A DNA stretch of 64,000 bases, from assembly GCA_966674685.1 (NCBI GenBank), contig CBKWJC010000029.1:4937-68936 (forward strand), given 5' to 3'. Made by a program: the position numbers and the translations under genes. Below, in pieces: positions 1 through 7,940 of this stretch. The notes under the pieces are model-generated. The model was given only the letters and a program-made list of their open reading frames with translations. It was not told where the DNA came from and did no database searches. The number at the start of each line of letters is the position of its first letter. Within the stretch, counting starts at the first letter, position 1. This DNA comes from Thainema sp966674685 (lineage in GTDB: Bacteria; Cyanobacteriota; Cyanobacteriia; Phormidesmidales; Phormidesmidaceae).

Positions 1-2
1 TG

Positions 3-206
3 ATTATGACTCCCGGCTGTCATCGGATTGGTATGCCAGTTGCGATCGCACCCACAGGTCAAGTTCGCGCTGTTTCGCCAACAAACCAGCGAATTGTCAT
101 CCGCACCTCATCGGTACAGAGCAACCCCACCCTTGCAGCCCGCGCAGTGGCAACTCCAGAAGTTGTCCCGCCCGCCTATCAACAAGTTGTAGCCTGGAAT
201 AATTAA
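3..206 (+). CDS. C-terminal fragment of an unidentified protein (runs off the left edge)
   Basis: The frame is open from the first bases of the window to a TAA at 204-206, giving 67 codons. Codon choice, including an in-frame HIP1 octamer, resembles real genes nearby. The residues are rich in Val, Ala, Pro and Thr and show no motif I recognise. It is most likely the end of a gene that starts outside the window. A hairpin at 210-248 follows the stop directly, as a terminator would. It could still be a chance reading frame. Confidence 0.35.
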   Translation: MMTPGCHRIGMPVAIAPTGQVRAVSPTNQRIVIRTSSVQSNPTLAARAVATPEVVPPAYQQVVAWNN

Positions 207-209
207 AAT

Positions 210-248
210 CCGATAGTCTGCCGCCGCTTCATGGCAGTGGACTATCGG
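210..248. terminator. Hairpin just after the edge gene, possible terminator
   Basis: Arms CCGATAGTC and GACTATCGG enclose a further partly paired GCC/GGC segment. It begins 4 bases after the stop of the edge reading frame. No clear T-run follows, so a terminator role is inferred from position only. Confidence 0.4.
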
Positions 249-484
249 ACGGCGGTGCCCAACTCTACAAACGGTTAGCTCACTCGCGTCTGGCAAACAA
301 CCTTTTCCGATGCAGTTTTACCAGATGCAAGCGATCAGCTTCTGTGAAGTCTGTTTGAAAACCCACAATTTAAAGCATTTGGGAGCATCCCGTTTTTGCA
401 AATAGTCCTTATATACTCCACCCGTGTGGAGAAACGCGGTATTTTTCATGAAAAATGCCTTGTATTCCTATACAAAGCCCGATA

Positions 485-1270
485 TTAAATGTTTTTCAGA
501 CGTCCTCTCAGTTTTTGGGAAGCATCTAGAATTCTTTTCTTAAATCGCAACTGATATCTATCAATTTTGCCAACTTCCGTTAACGTATAGCAGAAAATCA
601 AGCTTGTTATTATCATCTCTCCACCATCCTCTATTACAACCAGGAGCAGATTGATAATCCTCAAAAACCAGCTATACATACCAGTCGTTGTTGACTCTTC
701 ATACATAACTTGAGTTATTGAATGAACGATATCGACTGCTACTCCAAAAAAGGCTAGAGCCAGCACTAAATAGACAATTCGCCGGGAGTTCCGCTTAAAG
801 GCGCTTGATCCTCTCTGATAGGCGAATCCAATCACGACTAGGAAAAATAAAGCTGCTAAAAGAGATACGATTATCTCCCCATAATCTTGGATTCTCATCA
901 TCATCCAAGTTTCACTTCGCGGTGCGAAACCCAATTTATTAAATATCAGATTTCCAAGATTTTCGTGAACTAGAAAAGCATCATCAGCTAATAGATAACC
1001 AAAGAATAAACTCCAAGCAAAATAAGACCGCTCGATTAATAAACCAATGGCAGATAAGTTCAGAATAGACCAAAAGAATTTAATATACTGAAAAAATTCT
1101 GCATAGCTGCGATCATGATTGATGCTAAACATCGAGCTGCTGAATATTGGGCTTGAGGTAATGGAAAAATAGGCTCGTAAAATGTGAATGACAATAAATA
1201 CCACATCACCCAAAAGGAGTAAACCTAGTAAATATATCAACAGGAAATCATATGATTTAGACGATTTCAT
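485..1270 (-). CDS. Polytopic membrane protein of unknown function with Asp/His/Glu motifs
   Basis: This 261-residue protein has about six hydrophobic segments: near residues 8-32, 60-95, 130-150, 165-190, 200-215 and 220-235. Charged motifs sit in or beside membrane segments: DDAFLVHE near residue 97, QDYGE near 128, VDIVHS near 180 and EDGGEM near 214. Paired Asp/His/Glu in membrane segments suggests a metal-binding or hydrolase-like site. That is inference, and I do not recognise the family. The start has an AAAGGA ribosome site about 10 bases upstream. A palindromic TTAACCT array lies about 150 bp upstream. The gene is AT-richer than its neighbours. Confidence 0.75.
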   Translation of the reverse strand: MKSSKSYDFLLIYLLGLLLLGDVVFIVIHILRAYFSITSSPIFSSSMFSINHDRSYAEFFQYIKFFWSILNLSAIGLLIERSYFAWSLFFGYLLADDAFLVHENLGNLIFNKLGFAPRSETWMMMRIQDYGEIIVSLLAALFFLVVIGFAYQRGSSAFKRNSRRIVYLVLALAFFGVAVDIVHSITQVMYEESTTTGMYSWFLRIINLLLVVIEDGGEMIITSLIFCYTLTEVGKIDRYQLRFKKRILDASQKLRGRLKNI

Positions 1271-1748
1271 GAATGCAGTGTCCTTTGAAGAAGAGTCAGC
1301 GAAAATTCTCTTAATTCCTTTAAATCTGAATAATTTCCATACGATACGGAGATTATGTATCGCTGGTCACAAATGAAATCCTGTTTCAGAACTCCATAGC
1401 TTGGTCTTATCATAGGCAAAACTTAACCTAAGGTTAAGTATTTTCACCTCTGGTTAACCTAATTTTCATGAAAACTCAGTACAGGCTTCCGTATGAGCAT
1501 GACTTCGGTTAAGGAGAGCAGGCTGGAGATACGGTGCCGCTCCTCAAAGTAGAGTCTGATATGAGCTACTGATATGAGCTAGGAGTCTGCTGCTTCAATT
1601 GGATGATTTTGATGGAGCTGTGTGAAGTGCAGCACACCAACTGTCGAAGACTTGCTTGGCGCGATCGCAGATAGCCGAAAACAGTATGCTTCTTGTCCTG
1701 AGGGGATTGACGTAGAGAGCGTTTGTTTTCGGGATCGACGCAGCCCAT
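1271..1748. other. Gene-free stretch upstream of the membrane-protein gene
   Basis: Apart from the TTAACCT palindromes at 1423-1462, I see no gene, repeat or RNA here. The right boundary is the 3' end of the NlpC/P60 gene. Short reading frames in the interval have no recognisable content. Confidence 0.5.
1423..1462. promoter_or_regulatory. Palindromic TTAACCT/GGTTAA array, Pho-box-like
   Basis: TTAACCT-A-AGGTTAA (1423-1437) is a perfect inverted repeat. It is followed by TGGTTAACCTAA (1451-1462). Cyanobacterial PhoB/SphR boxes are tandem 8-mers of the CTTAACCT type at 11-bp spacing; here CTTAACCT at 1422 is followed 11 bp on by GTTAAGTA. The array lies upstream of the minus-strand membrane-protein gene starting at 1270. 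A phosphate-control role is a hypothesis. Confidence 0.4.
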
Positions 1749-2477
1749 TTAGGGCGATATCGGGCAGTAGTTATGCATCACGCGACCAAAGCCGCGCAGT
1801 TGTTCAAAATAGGTGCGGCTCACGATATCTCCGTTGGTTGCGAGCCGATCGATGCCGATGCCGTTGCGGCCTTGGTTGCGGCCTGAACTGTGGATATATT
1901 CGTCGTCACCCAGGCACAGACCGACATGGGTGGCCTTTTCCGGGGGGCCAAAAAAGACGAGGTCGCCTGGTTGCACTTCCGCTTGTTCAATCGGATCGGC
2001 AAATCCCTCCTGCTGATAGGCATCACGGGGAATCCAAATGTCCACAGATTGAAAAGCGGCCTGCATCAGGCCGGAACAGTCGTAATTCGGCGCAACCGTG
2101 CCGCCCCAGAGATATTCATTGGGCTGGTTCATAGCCGCTTGGGTAAACGCGATTACCTCAGGTAAGCGGGCGGCGATATCCTCTCGGTCGTAGACAGCGG
2201 GTTGGTAGGGAGCAGGTGCGATCGCAAGTTTCTCCAAATCATCTACCCGTAACCAGCCGGGATAGCCATCTTCTTCGAGACGGACGTAGAGATAGAGTGG
2301 AGAGGTGGAATTTTCAGGAGATTGAGCGGGCAGGCTTTCAACTCGGAGCTGGCGGTTCTGGGCGGCTTGGGTGACGAGGCTGTTTGCTTCAGGCGGCAAA
2401 TCTGGAGTTTTGTAGAGATTCAGATTGGCCAAACATAGATAGGACTGATTGAGCTGAAGTTCAGAGAGTGTAACCAT
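1749..2477 (-). CDS. NlpC/P60 cell-wall endopeptidase with N-terminal SH3b-like domain
   Basis: This 242-residue protein has an SH3b-like region (about residues 12-85) followed by an NlpC/P60 (C40) peptidase domain (about 100-235). The catalytic Cys is C134 in YDCSG, the catalytic His is H184 in THVG, and a third polar His is H196 in YIHSSG. Cyanobacterial proteins of this layout are gamma-D-glutamyl-diaminopimelate endopeptidases that cut peptidoglycan stem peptides. No signal peptide is visible, so it probably acts on recycled cytoplasmic muropeptides. It is divergent from the serine hydrolase gene, with only 35 bp between the starts, so their promoters must overlap. Confidence 0.9.
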   Translation of the reverse strand: MVTLSELQLNQSYLCLANLNLYKTPDLPPEANSLVTQAAQNRQLRVESLPAQSPENSTSPLYLYVRLEEDGYPGWLRVDDLEKLAIAPAPYQPAVYDREDIAARLPEVIAFTQAAMNQPNEYLWGGTVAPNYDCSGLMQAAFQSVDIWIPRDAYQQEGFADPIEQAEVQPGDLVFFGPPEKATHVGLCLGDDEYIHSSGRNQGRNGIGIDRLATNGDIVSRTYFEQLRGFGRVMHNYCPISP

Positions 2478-2512
2478 AAGATAACCGTGAGATAAGCCCG
2501 TTTTGTGACACC

Positions 2513-3454
2513 ATGACCTTTTTTCAGCGCGACCCAGACCTCCAGCAGTCGTTAGAAACCATCCTGAATGAAACCTGGGCCGAGTTCCCGACTCTGGCTG
2601 AGAACCAGATTGCAGCTACCTGGATTGTGTATGACGAGCCGATTATTGTAAATACGGGCGGTGCCCTGAGTGCAAATGAATTTTGGCAGCATAAACCCAG
2701 AGGATCCGTTTACCGAGGGGTTGAGCGGATTTATCCGGCCAGTATCGTCAAGCTGTTCTATCTGGTGGCGGTGCAGGAATGGTTGGAAACCAACATGATT
2801 CAGTTTTCTGCGGAACTGGATCGAGCGGTGACGGACATGATCGTAGACTCTAGCAACGATGCGACGAGTCTGGTTGTCGATGTCCTATCCGGCACCACCA
2901 GCGGCCCCGAACTACCGCCTGGCCCGTTTGAAACCTGGCAGTATCAGCGCAATATCGTCAATCGCTACTACGAATCGCTACAGTGGCCGGAGTTGGCGAC
3001 AATCAATGTCAATCAGAAAACCTGGTGTGATGGAGCTTACGGGCGGGAGCGCATTTTTCTCGGCGAACTGATGCAGCAGCGCAATATGCTGACCACCAAT
3101 GCCACAGCCCGATTGCTGCATAGCATTGTCGGTGGCGTGGCGGTTTCATCAGTGCGATCGCAACTGATGATGCAGTTAATGTATCGCAGTCTGCACCCGG
3201 CAGATTTGGCAGCGAATCCGCTCAATCAGGTTAGGGGCTTTTTGGGAGCCGGACTCCCGCCAGCGGCGCGGCTCTGGTCAAAAGCGGGACACACAAGTCA
3301 GGTGCGGCATGATGCGATCTACGTTGAAATGCCGGAGCTGTTGCCGTACTTGCTGGTGGTGTTTACGGAAGGGGAAGCCCAGAGCCAGTCGGAGGAACTG
3401 TTGCCGTTTGTGTCGCAGCGAATTGTGGAGCAGATGCCAAAGCGTTCAATGTGA
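2513..3454 (+). CDS. Serine hydrolase of the class A beta-lactamase/DD-peptidase fold
   Basis: The three active-site elements of the penicillin-recognising fold are present in order: SxxK at S77-K80 (PASIVK), SxN at S113-N115 (DSSND), and a KTG-like KAG at K257-G259 before HTS. The 313-residue length fits class A-like enzymes. There is no signal peptide, so periplasmic beta-lactam resistance is unlikely, and a peptidase or esterase role fits better. The partner across a 35-bp divergent gap is a peptidoglycan endopeptidase, which suggests joint cell-wall work. The substrate cannot be read from the sequence. Confidence 0.8.
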   Translation: MTFFQRDPDLQQSLETILNETWAEFPTLAENQIAATWIVYDEPIIVNTGGALSANEFWQHKPRGSVYRGVERIYPASIVKLFYLVAVQEWLETNMIQFSAELDRAVTDMIVDSSNDATSLVVDVLSGTTSGPELPPGPFETWQYQRNIVNRYYESLQWPELATINVNQKTWCDGAYGRERIFLGELMQQRNMLTTNATARLLHSIVGGVAVSSVRSQLMMQLMYRSLHPADLAANPLNQVRGFLGAGLPPAARLWSKAGHTSQVRHDAIYVEMPELLPYLLVVFTEGEAQSQSEELLPFVSQRIVEQMPKRSM

Positions 3455-3472
3455 TGTGATGTTGACATAGCC

Positions 3473-3674
3473 GTAGGGGCGAATGGCCATTCGCGTTTAG
3501 CGTAGCCGTATGATCCCCCGCTGTCGCCGCCCCCTGTAGCCCTTCGGGCATGGCTTCGCTTAGAAAAAAGGGGCTATTCCAACTTTGGCTCAAAGTTCCC
3601 CCTTTTTAAGGGGGATTTAGGGGGATCTAGCAGAGTGCCGCGCTAAACACATACGAATCGCCATTCGCCCCTAC
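3473..3674. repeat. Composite intergenic repeat with GTAGGGGCGAATGGC inverted ends
   Basis: GTAGGGGCGAATGGC at 3473 is repeated in inverse as GCCATTCGCCCCTAC at 3660-3674. Inside, a second inverted pair (TTTAGCGTAGCCG and CGCTAAACACATACG) flanks a CCCCCTTTTTAAGGGGG palindrome, a motif common between cyanobacterial genes. The same GGGGC/CATTCGCCCC core forms the hairpin at 62398-62444. It looks like a non-coding mobile repeat. Confidence 0.6.
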
Positions 3675-3715
3675 AAGGGCGTTCGTCCTTACACTAGATT
3701 TTTTTCCTACAGAAT

Positions 3716-4123
3716 TTATTTGCTCACGCTTGCAGCCTTATAAGCGGCCCAGCCGCCGAGGTCGGAGATGTCGGGCCAGTTATATTGTTCGACCAGTTCT
3801 TGGGGATAAAGCATAGCGGTGAGGACTTCGCCGTCTTCGAGCACCACGTCAGCGGGGTACATGTTGGGTGGCTCGTTGGCCAGCAGATATTCGAACTCAG
3901 CTAGGGTCAGCTCGTAGACTTCGCCGGGAATGCTGATGCCGTCGGTTTTGACTTGGTAGATGGCGGGGTGCCAGCCATCGCCTGCGGCGTGGAGACGATA
4001 GAGGGGTTTCGTTTTGGCTTCTTTAATGAATGTGGCGTTCCCCAGATTTTCATGATCGGGCTGTCCCCGCAGGGCAGAACCACAAATAAAAATCCGCTTC
4101 GTTGCTGCCGTTGGCTCAGACAT
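3716..4123 (-). CDS. Allophanate-hydrolase C-terminal-like (AH_C) protein, gamma-glutamylcyclotransferase-like fold
   Basis: The 135-residue protein resembles the C-terminal domain of allophanate hydrolase (AtzF/AH_C). It has an FICGSALRGQ start, a PLYRLHA segment and a GEVYELTLAEFEYLL helix. In the family this domain is normally fused to an amidase; here it stands alone. The ATG at 4123 is preferred because AGGAGT lies 5 bases upstream; the longer frame would need a TTG. It is divergent from the M20 carbamoylase gene, which supports a role in carbamoyl or ureido-compound breakdown. Its own activity is unknown. Confidence 0.75.
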   Translation of the reverse strand: MSEPTAATKRIFICGSALRGQPDHENLGNATFIKEAKTKPLYRLHAAGDGWHPAIYQVKTDGISIPGEVYELTLAEFEYLLANEPPNMYPADVVLEDGEVLTAMLYPQELVEQYNWPDISDLGGWAAYKAASVSK

Positions 4124-4676
4124 AGGTACTCCTTTCAAATATTTTGAATCCTTGATATAAAGGGCGCAGGTTTACATTTCTTCATAAATGCTGTGATAAA
4201 CGGCACCGTAATCCGTCCGAACATCGAGCTGTTTCGCCTGAAGCCATCTGCATGGATTCGCCTTCAACCGGGAATTCTAGCAGCTATAGGAATACCAACT
4301 GTTCAAGCTAATTTTACGCATGGTTAATGAGGAATTGTTCGGTAAATGTGTAAGCCTACACAGGTTATCCGCAGATTAACTGAATACTGTATACAAAAGG
4401 CAGAATAGAATTGTCAAATCTGCTTGAGTGTGACTGAACTGATTTGTCTGAGCGGAATCTATATGTAGAAGTTGATGATTCCAAATCCCTACGACAGGAC
4501 GATCAATCTAATCTCCAACAAGCTTCAGGATGAACAGTAGACTCGCTGAAGTGGTTCAGTTTCACCTGGCTCACGGCTAACCAGTTCTCACTCATCACCT
4601 CATTGATCCCTAGATCGATGTTCTGCAAATCGCGTTTCAACAAACCATAGCTAACCAGGGGAGGGACAACACAACC
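4124..4676. other. Divergent intergenic region between the AH_C protein and the carbamoylase
   Basis: This is a 553-bp gap holding both promoters. It is moderately AT-rich, for example around 4300-4460. I see no reading frame with protein character, no long hairpin and no recognisable operator. Confidence 0.4.
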
Positions 4677-5927
4677 ATGATCGCAATTACCCGGCAGTTC
4701 ACGTTAGATGTCAATGGCGATCGCCTCAATGCCAGTATTGAGCGACTAGCTGAAATCGGTAAGCTCTCTCAGGGTGGCATTCGACGGTTGGCTTTTACAT
4801 TGGAAGACCAAAAGGCGCGCGCCCTGGTGCAGTGCTGGATGCAGGAAGCGGGCATGATGGTTCGCATCGATACGGCGGGTAATTTAATCGGACGCTATGA
4901 AGGCAAAATCCCCCATGCTCCTGCGCTGGTGACGGGTTCTCATATCGATACGGTACCGCTGGGCGGTAAGTATGACGGCGTTTTGGGCGTTCTGGCCGGG
5001 ATTGAAGTGGTGCGGACGCTGAATGAGAACCGGATTCGGCTGAATCACCCCGTCGAAGTGATTGTATTTGCCGATGAAGAAAGCAGCATGATCGGTGCAC
5101 AGGGTATGGCGGGCACCGTGAAAGCGGCTGAGTACATTCATCCGCCCAATGATGAAGGCTCGATTGAGTCCTGTCTGGAAAATATTGGCGGCGACTGGAA
5201 CCAGATTCATACCGCTGTGCGATCGCGGGATAATATGGCGGCGTTTGTCGAACTGCACGTTGAGCAGGGCGGCGTTCTGGAGAGCCAAAATACAGAAATT
5301 GGCGTCGTTTTGGGTGTCGTCGGGATGCATCGCTATGCCATTCGGGTCACAGGCATACCCAATCACGCTGGCACGACACCCATGAATCAGCGGCAGGATG
5401 CCCTGATTGCAGCGTCGCAGATTGTCCTCGCTGTGCAGAAGCTGGCGCTGGATGCGCCGGGTGATCCAGTGGCGACTGTCGGTTCGCTGGAAGTCTTTCC
5501 CAATGCGGCTAACATCGTACCGGGTCAGGTGCATCTGACGGTAGATATGCGCGATTTGTCGCCGGACTGTTTGGCGCTGATGACGAAGCGACTGCATCGA
5601 GCGCTGAACGAAATTGCGCGGCAAACTGATACAGAAATTGAAATTGAGCCGATCTTGGTCGTCGAACCCTCGCCAGCCGCGAACCATGTGCAGAAGGTGA
5701 TTGAGCAAACCTGTCAGGAACTTAACCTCAGCTACTGCCACTTACCCAGCCGTGCCGGACATGACGCGATGGAGATGGGTCGCATCACCGACATGGGCAT
5801 GATTTTTGTGCCGAGTCACCAGGGAATTAGCCACTCGGAAGCAGAATATACGTCACCTGAACAGTGTACGCAGGGGGCAAATGTATTGCTTTATACGTTA
5901 ATGAAGCTAGATCAGGCGTATCGTTAA
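4677..5927 (+). CDS. M20-family Zn-dependent N-carbamoyl-amino-acid hydrolase / allantoate amidohydrolase
   Basis: This 416-residue M20 amidohydrolase has all metal ligands of the AmaB/HyuC/AllC group: H89 and D91 (GSHID), D100 (KYDG), E134-E135 (FADEE), H194 (ELHVEQG) and H386 (GISHSE). The dimerisation-domain signature HAGTTPMNQRQDAL is near residue 230. The family removes the carbamoyl group from N-carbamoyl-L-amino acids or allantoate, releasing ammonia and CO2. The motifs do not decide which substrate. An AH_C-like gene lies next to it, and an oxoprolinase and a guanine deaminase lie 13-18 kb away. A terminator hairpin follows the stop. Confidence 0.9.
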   Translation: MIAITRQFTLDVNGDRLNASIERLAEIGKLSQGGIRRLAFTLEDQKARALVQCWMQEAGMMVRIDTAGNLIGRYEGKIPHAPALVTGSHIDTVPLGGKYDGVLGVLAGIEVVRTLNENRIRLNHPVEVIVFADEESSMIGAQGMAGTVKAAEYIHPPNDEGSIESCLENIGGDWNQIHTAVRSRDNMAAFVELHVEQGGVLESQNTEIGVVLGVVGMHRYAIRVTGIPNHAGTTPMNQRQDALIAASQIVLAVQKLALDAPGDPVATVGSLEVFPNAANIVPGQVHLTVDMRDLSPDCLALMTKRLHRALNEIARQTDTEIEIEPILVVEPSPAANHVQKVIEQTCQELNLSYCHLPSRAGHDAMEMGRITDMGMIFVPSHQGISHSEAEYTSPEQCTQGANVLLYTLMKLDQAYR

Positions 5928-5948
5928 GCTTTATCCCGAAAACCCCAG

Positions 5949-5978
5949 AAAAAGGACGGTGCTGCCGTCCTTTTATTT
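5949..5978 (+). terminator. Rho-independent terminator of the carbamoylase gene
   Basis: A 10-bp stem, AAAAGGACGG / CCGTCCTTTT, with a short loop is followed by TTTTATTTT. It starts about 20 bases after the stop codon. Confidence 0.8.
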
Positions 5979-5988
5979 TGAAAGCATT

Positions 5989-6094
5989 TATAGCGCTTCT
6001 TGTGCTAATAAAGGGGGAGTTATTTTTTGGAAGCCGCGCGGAGAGCGGCTTCCAAAAAATAACTTGTACCTCAGTAGCTTAGGAAGGGCTATAT
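5989..6094 (+). repeat. 106-bp dispersed element, copy A, with central hairpin
   Basis: This 106-bp stretch matches the reverse complement of 36802-36907 almost base for base and has the same length. Its centre (6018-6064) is a near-perfect hairpin, AGTTATTTTTTGGAAGCCGC and its complement. The single-stranded flanks TGCTAATAAAGGGGG and TTGTACCTCAGTAGCTTAGG are also conserved, so the repeated unit is larger than the hairpin. It is non-coding. Confidence 0.8.
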
Positions 6095-6158
6095 AGCCAT
6101 AGTTATAGTAATTCCAGTTAGGAATGATACGGATTCCGTATTAGCCACAACAAGAGAT

Positions 6159-6551
6159 TTAAACGAGTTTGGGTAGTTCCAGCCAGTGATATAAATGCTG
6201 TTTAACCTGTTGGGTGAACTGCGATCGCAAGTCATATTTATCAGTTCGCATGGGCTTGCGTTCGTCGTTTAATACCCAGCCATAATCGCTGCTGAGGCGC
6301 AGTTTATCTTGCCAATCCGCAATCGACAGAATGAGCTGCGGAGACGGTGAATTGTCGTAGTCCATCACGCGAAAGACGTAGTTGAAGGTGTTCTGGCTGG
6401 CGGCGGCCACGGTGGACGATTGACCAAACTCTTCGGCTAGCTGCTCCTTCACCCTGCGCGTCAGCTCCGGTTGATGGATATCTTCCAGTTTTCGCACCGA
6501 TAGCGTAATGGCAAAGTAAAACTCTTCAACTGGAATAAACTCAAGCTGCAT
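6159..6551 (-). CDS. Conserved-type hypothetical protein, 130 residues
   Basis: This is a soluble, charged alpha/beta-type protein with no signal peptide or membrane segment. It opens with MQLEFIPVEEFYFAITL and has a charged helix around residues 22-45. I do not recognise a family. The ATG at 6551 has GGAA a few bases upstream; a GTG 18 bases earlier is the alternative start. It lies downstream of the TPR glycosyltransferase on the same strand with a 69-bp gap, so the two may be cotranscribed. Confidence 0.6.
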   Translation of the reverse strand: MQLEFIPVEEFYFAITLSVRKLEDIHQPELTRRVKEQLAEEFGQSSTVAAASQNTFNYVFRVMDYDNSPSPQLILSIADWQDKLRLSSDYGWVLNDERKPMRTDKYDLRSQFTQQVKQHLYHWLELPKLV

Positions 6552-6620
6552 TACGTTCCGTTCACCCACTCGACATCGCTTAATTGGTTATCATGCCATG
6601 TCCAGGTACCTGCTAGGGCG

Positions 6621-7814
6621 CTAAACGGTAAATCCCATTTCCAATAGCCCCTGGCGGAGGCGCTGCGCTTCGGCTGGGTTGTGCTGGTCATGAATGGCCA
6701 CGGCCTGATGGAAGGCGTCTAGGCTTTCGGGCACTCGACCCAGCTTGAGGTAAACGACGCCCAGATTTTGGTAGGCATCGGCATAGAGTGGATTGATCTG
6801 GAGCGCTCGTTGGTAAGCTGCGATCGCACCTGCCAAATCGCCCAACCCCTTACGCACCATGCCCAAGTTGTAGTGTCCAGGCGCAAACGTCGGATCAATC
6901 TGAATTACCTGCTCATAAAGCTGTCGGGCTGGGGTGAGCTGGCCTGCTGCCTGCAAGATTGCGCCCAAATTAGTCAACGCTCCCAGCTTCAGCGACGGCA
7001 AGATGCGCTGCTGAATCGCGGCTTGGTAGTGCTGCACCGCCCGATTCGGATCGCCCTGCTGACGATAGGCAATGCCCAGGTGATAGTGCAGCTCATAGGC
7101 AACACTGGGATCGAGCGTGCTGGTGTCCTGTAACCCTCGCTTCAAGAGTGCGATACCGTCTTGAATCCGCCCCTGCTGAACATAGAGCGCGCCTAGTTTG
7201 CTGCACACATAGGCATCATGGGAATGATCGGCTAGATAGGAACTCATGGCGGCTTCGGCGCGGGCAAGTTTATCGCGACTTGCGATCGCACCGGGCTGGT
7301 AGCCTTCATGCCAAATTGCAACCTGTGGCAGCGACCGAATCTGCCACTGCGGTTCCTGCTGCAAAATCTCGGCCACGCTATCGTCAATCATGGCGTGGTA
7401 GGGGCGGGTGAAGTAAATCCTGGGATGCCTGCGAAACAGGCGTGAAACGAGGGAATAGGGCGACTGCGCCGCGCCGATTTCTTGCCGGATTAAGTTGACA
7501 ACTAAGGTACTGTCTGACTGAATCGCGTCTTTGATCGCGGGAATCGCATCCGGTGCAAGCTGTTCGTCGGCGTCTAAAACCAACACCCAGTCACCTGTAA
7601 CGTACTGTAGGGCAGCGTTACGAGCCGCCGCAAAATCGTTAATCCAGGTAAATGAAGCTGCGATCGCGCCAAATTCCTCGGCAATTTTCACCGTATCGTC
7701 GGTAGACCCCGTATCCAGCACAATCATTTCGTCCACTACGCCTTGTACGCTGGCCAAACATTTCGGCAGCGCCTCGGCTTCATTTTTGACAATCATGCAC
7801 AGGCTAAGTTTCAC
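6621..7814 (-). CDS. Family 2 glycosyltransferase with C-terminal TPR repeats
   Basis: Residues 1-200 are a GT-A domain: LCMIVKNEAEALPKCL at the start, LDTGSTDDT as the nucleotide-binding strand, then WVLVLDADEQL carrying the DxD metal site. Residues about 205-390 are tetratricopeptide repeats, with clear AYRQQGDPNRAVQHYQAA, AGHYNLG-like and YQNLGVVYLKLG units. This SunS-like, TPR-tailed GT2 class is common in cyanobacteria and transfers a sugar from a nucleotide donor to an unknown, possibly protein, acceptor. The enzyme appears cytoplasmic. The small gene at 6159 lies downstream. Confidence 0.88.
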   Translation of the reverse strand: MKLSLCMIVKNEAEALPKCLASVQGVVDEMIVLDTGSTDDTVKIAEEFGAIAASFTWINDFAAARNAALQYVTGDWVLVLDADEQLAPDAIPAIKDAIQSDSTLVVNLIRQEIGAAQSPYSLVSRLFRRHPRIYFTRPYHAMIDDSVAEILQQEPQWQIRSLPQVAIWHEGYQPGAIASRDKLARAEAAMSSYLADHSHDAYVCSKLGALYVQQGRIQDGIALLKRGLQDTSTLDPSVAYELHYHLGIAYRQQGDPNRAVQHYQAAIQQRILPSLKLGALTNLGAILQAAGQLTPARQLYEQVIQIDPTFAPGHYNLGMVRKGLGDLAGAIAAYQRALQINPLYADAYQNLGVVYLKLGRVPESLDAFHQAVAIHDQHNPAEAQRLRQGLLEMGFTV

Positions 7815-7940
7815 GATAATTTATTAGGATAAATACAACGTTTTGTAAAACACAAAAAGTTTTAACGTTTGAGGTGTGAAATATAGTTTGGGCTACATTT
7901 TGGTCTAATGCCCATGTTACTAACTTAATTACATCTCATC

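Noticed and set aside
1622..2165. Plus-strand frames across the NlpC/P60 gene
   Set aside because: They are shadows of the catalytic domain on the other strand.
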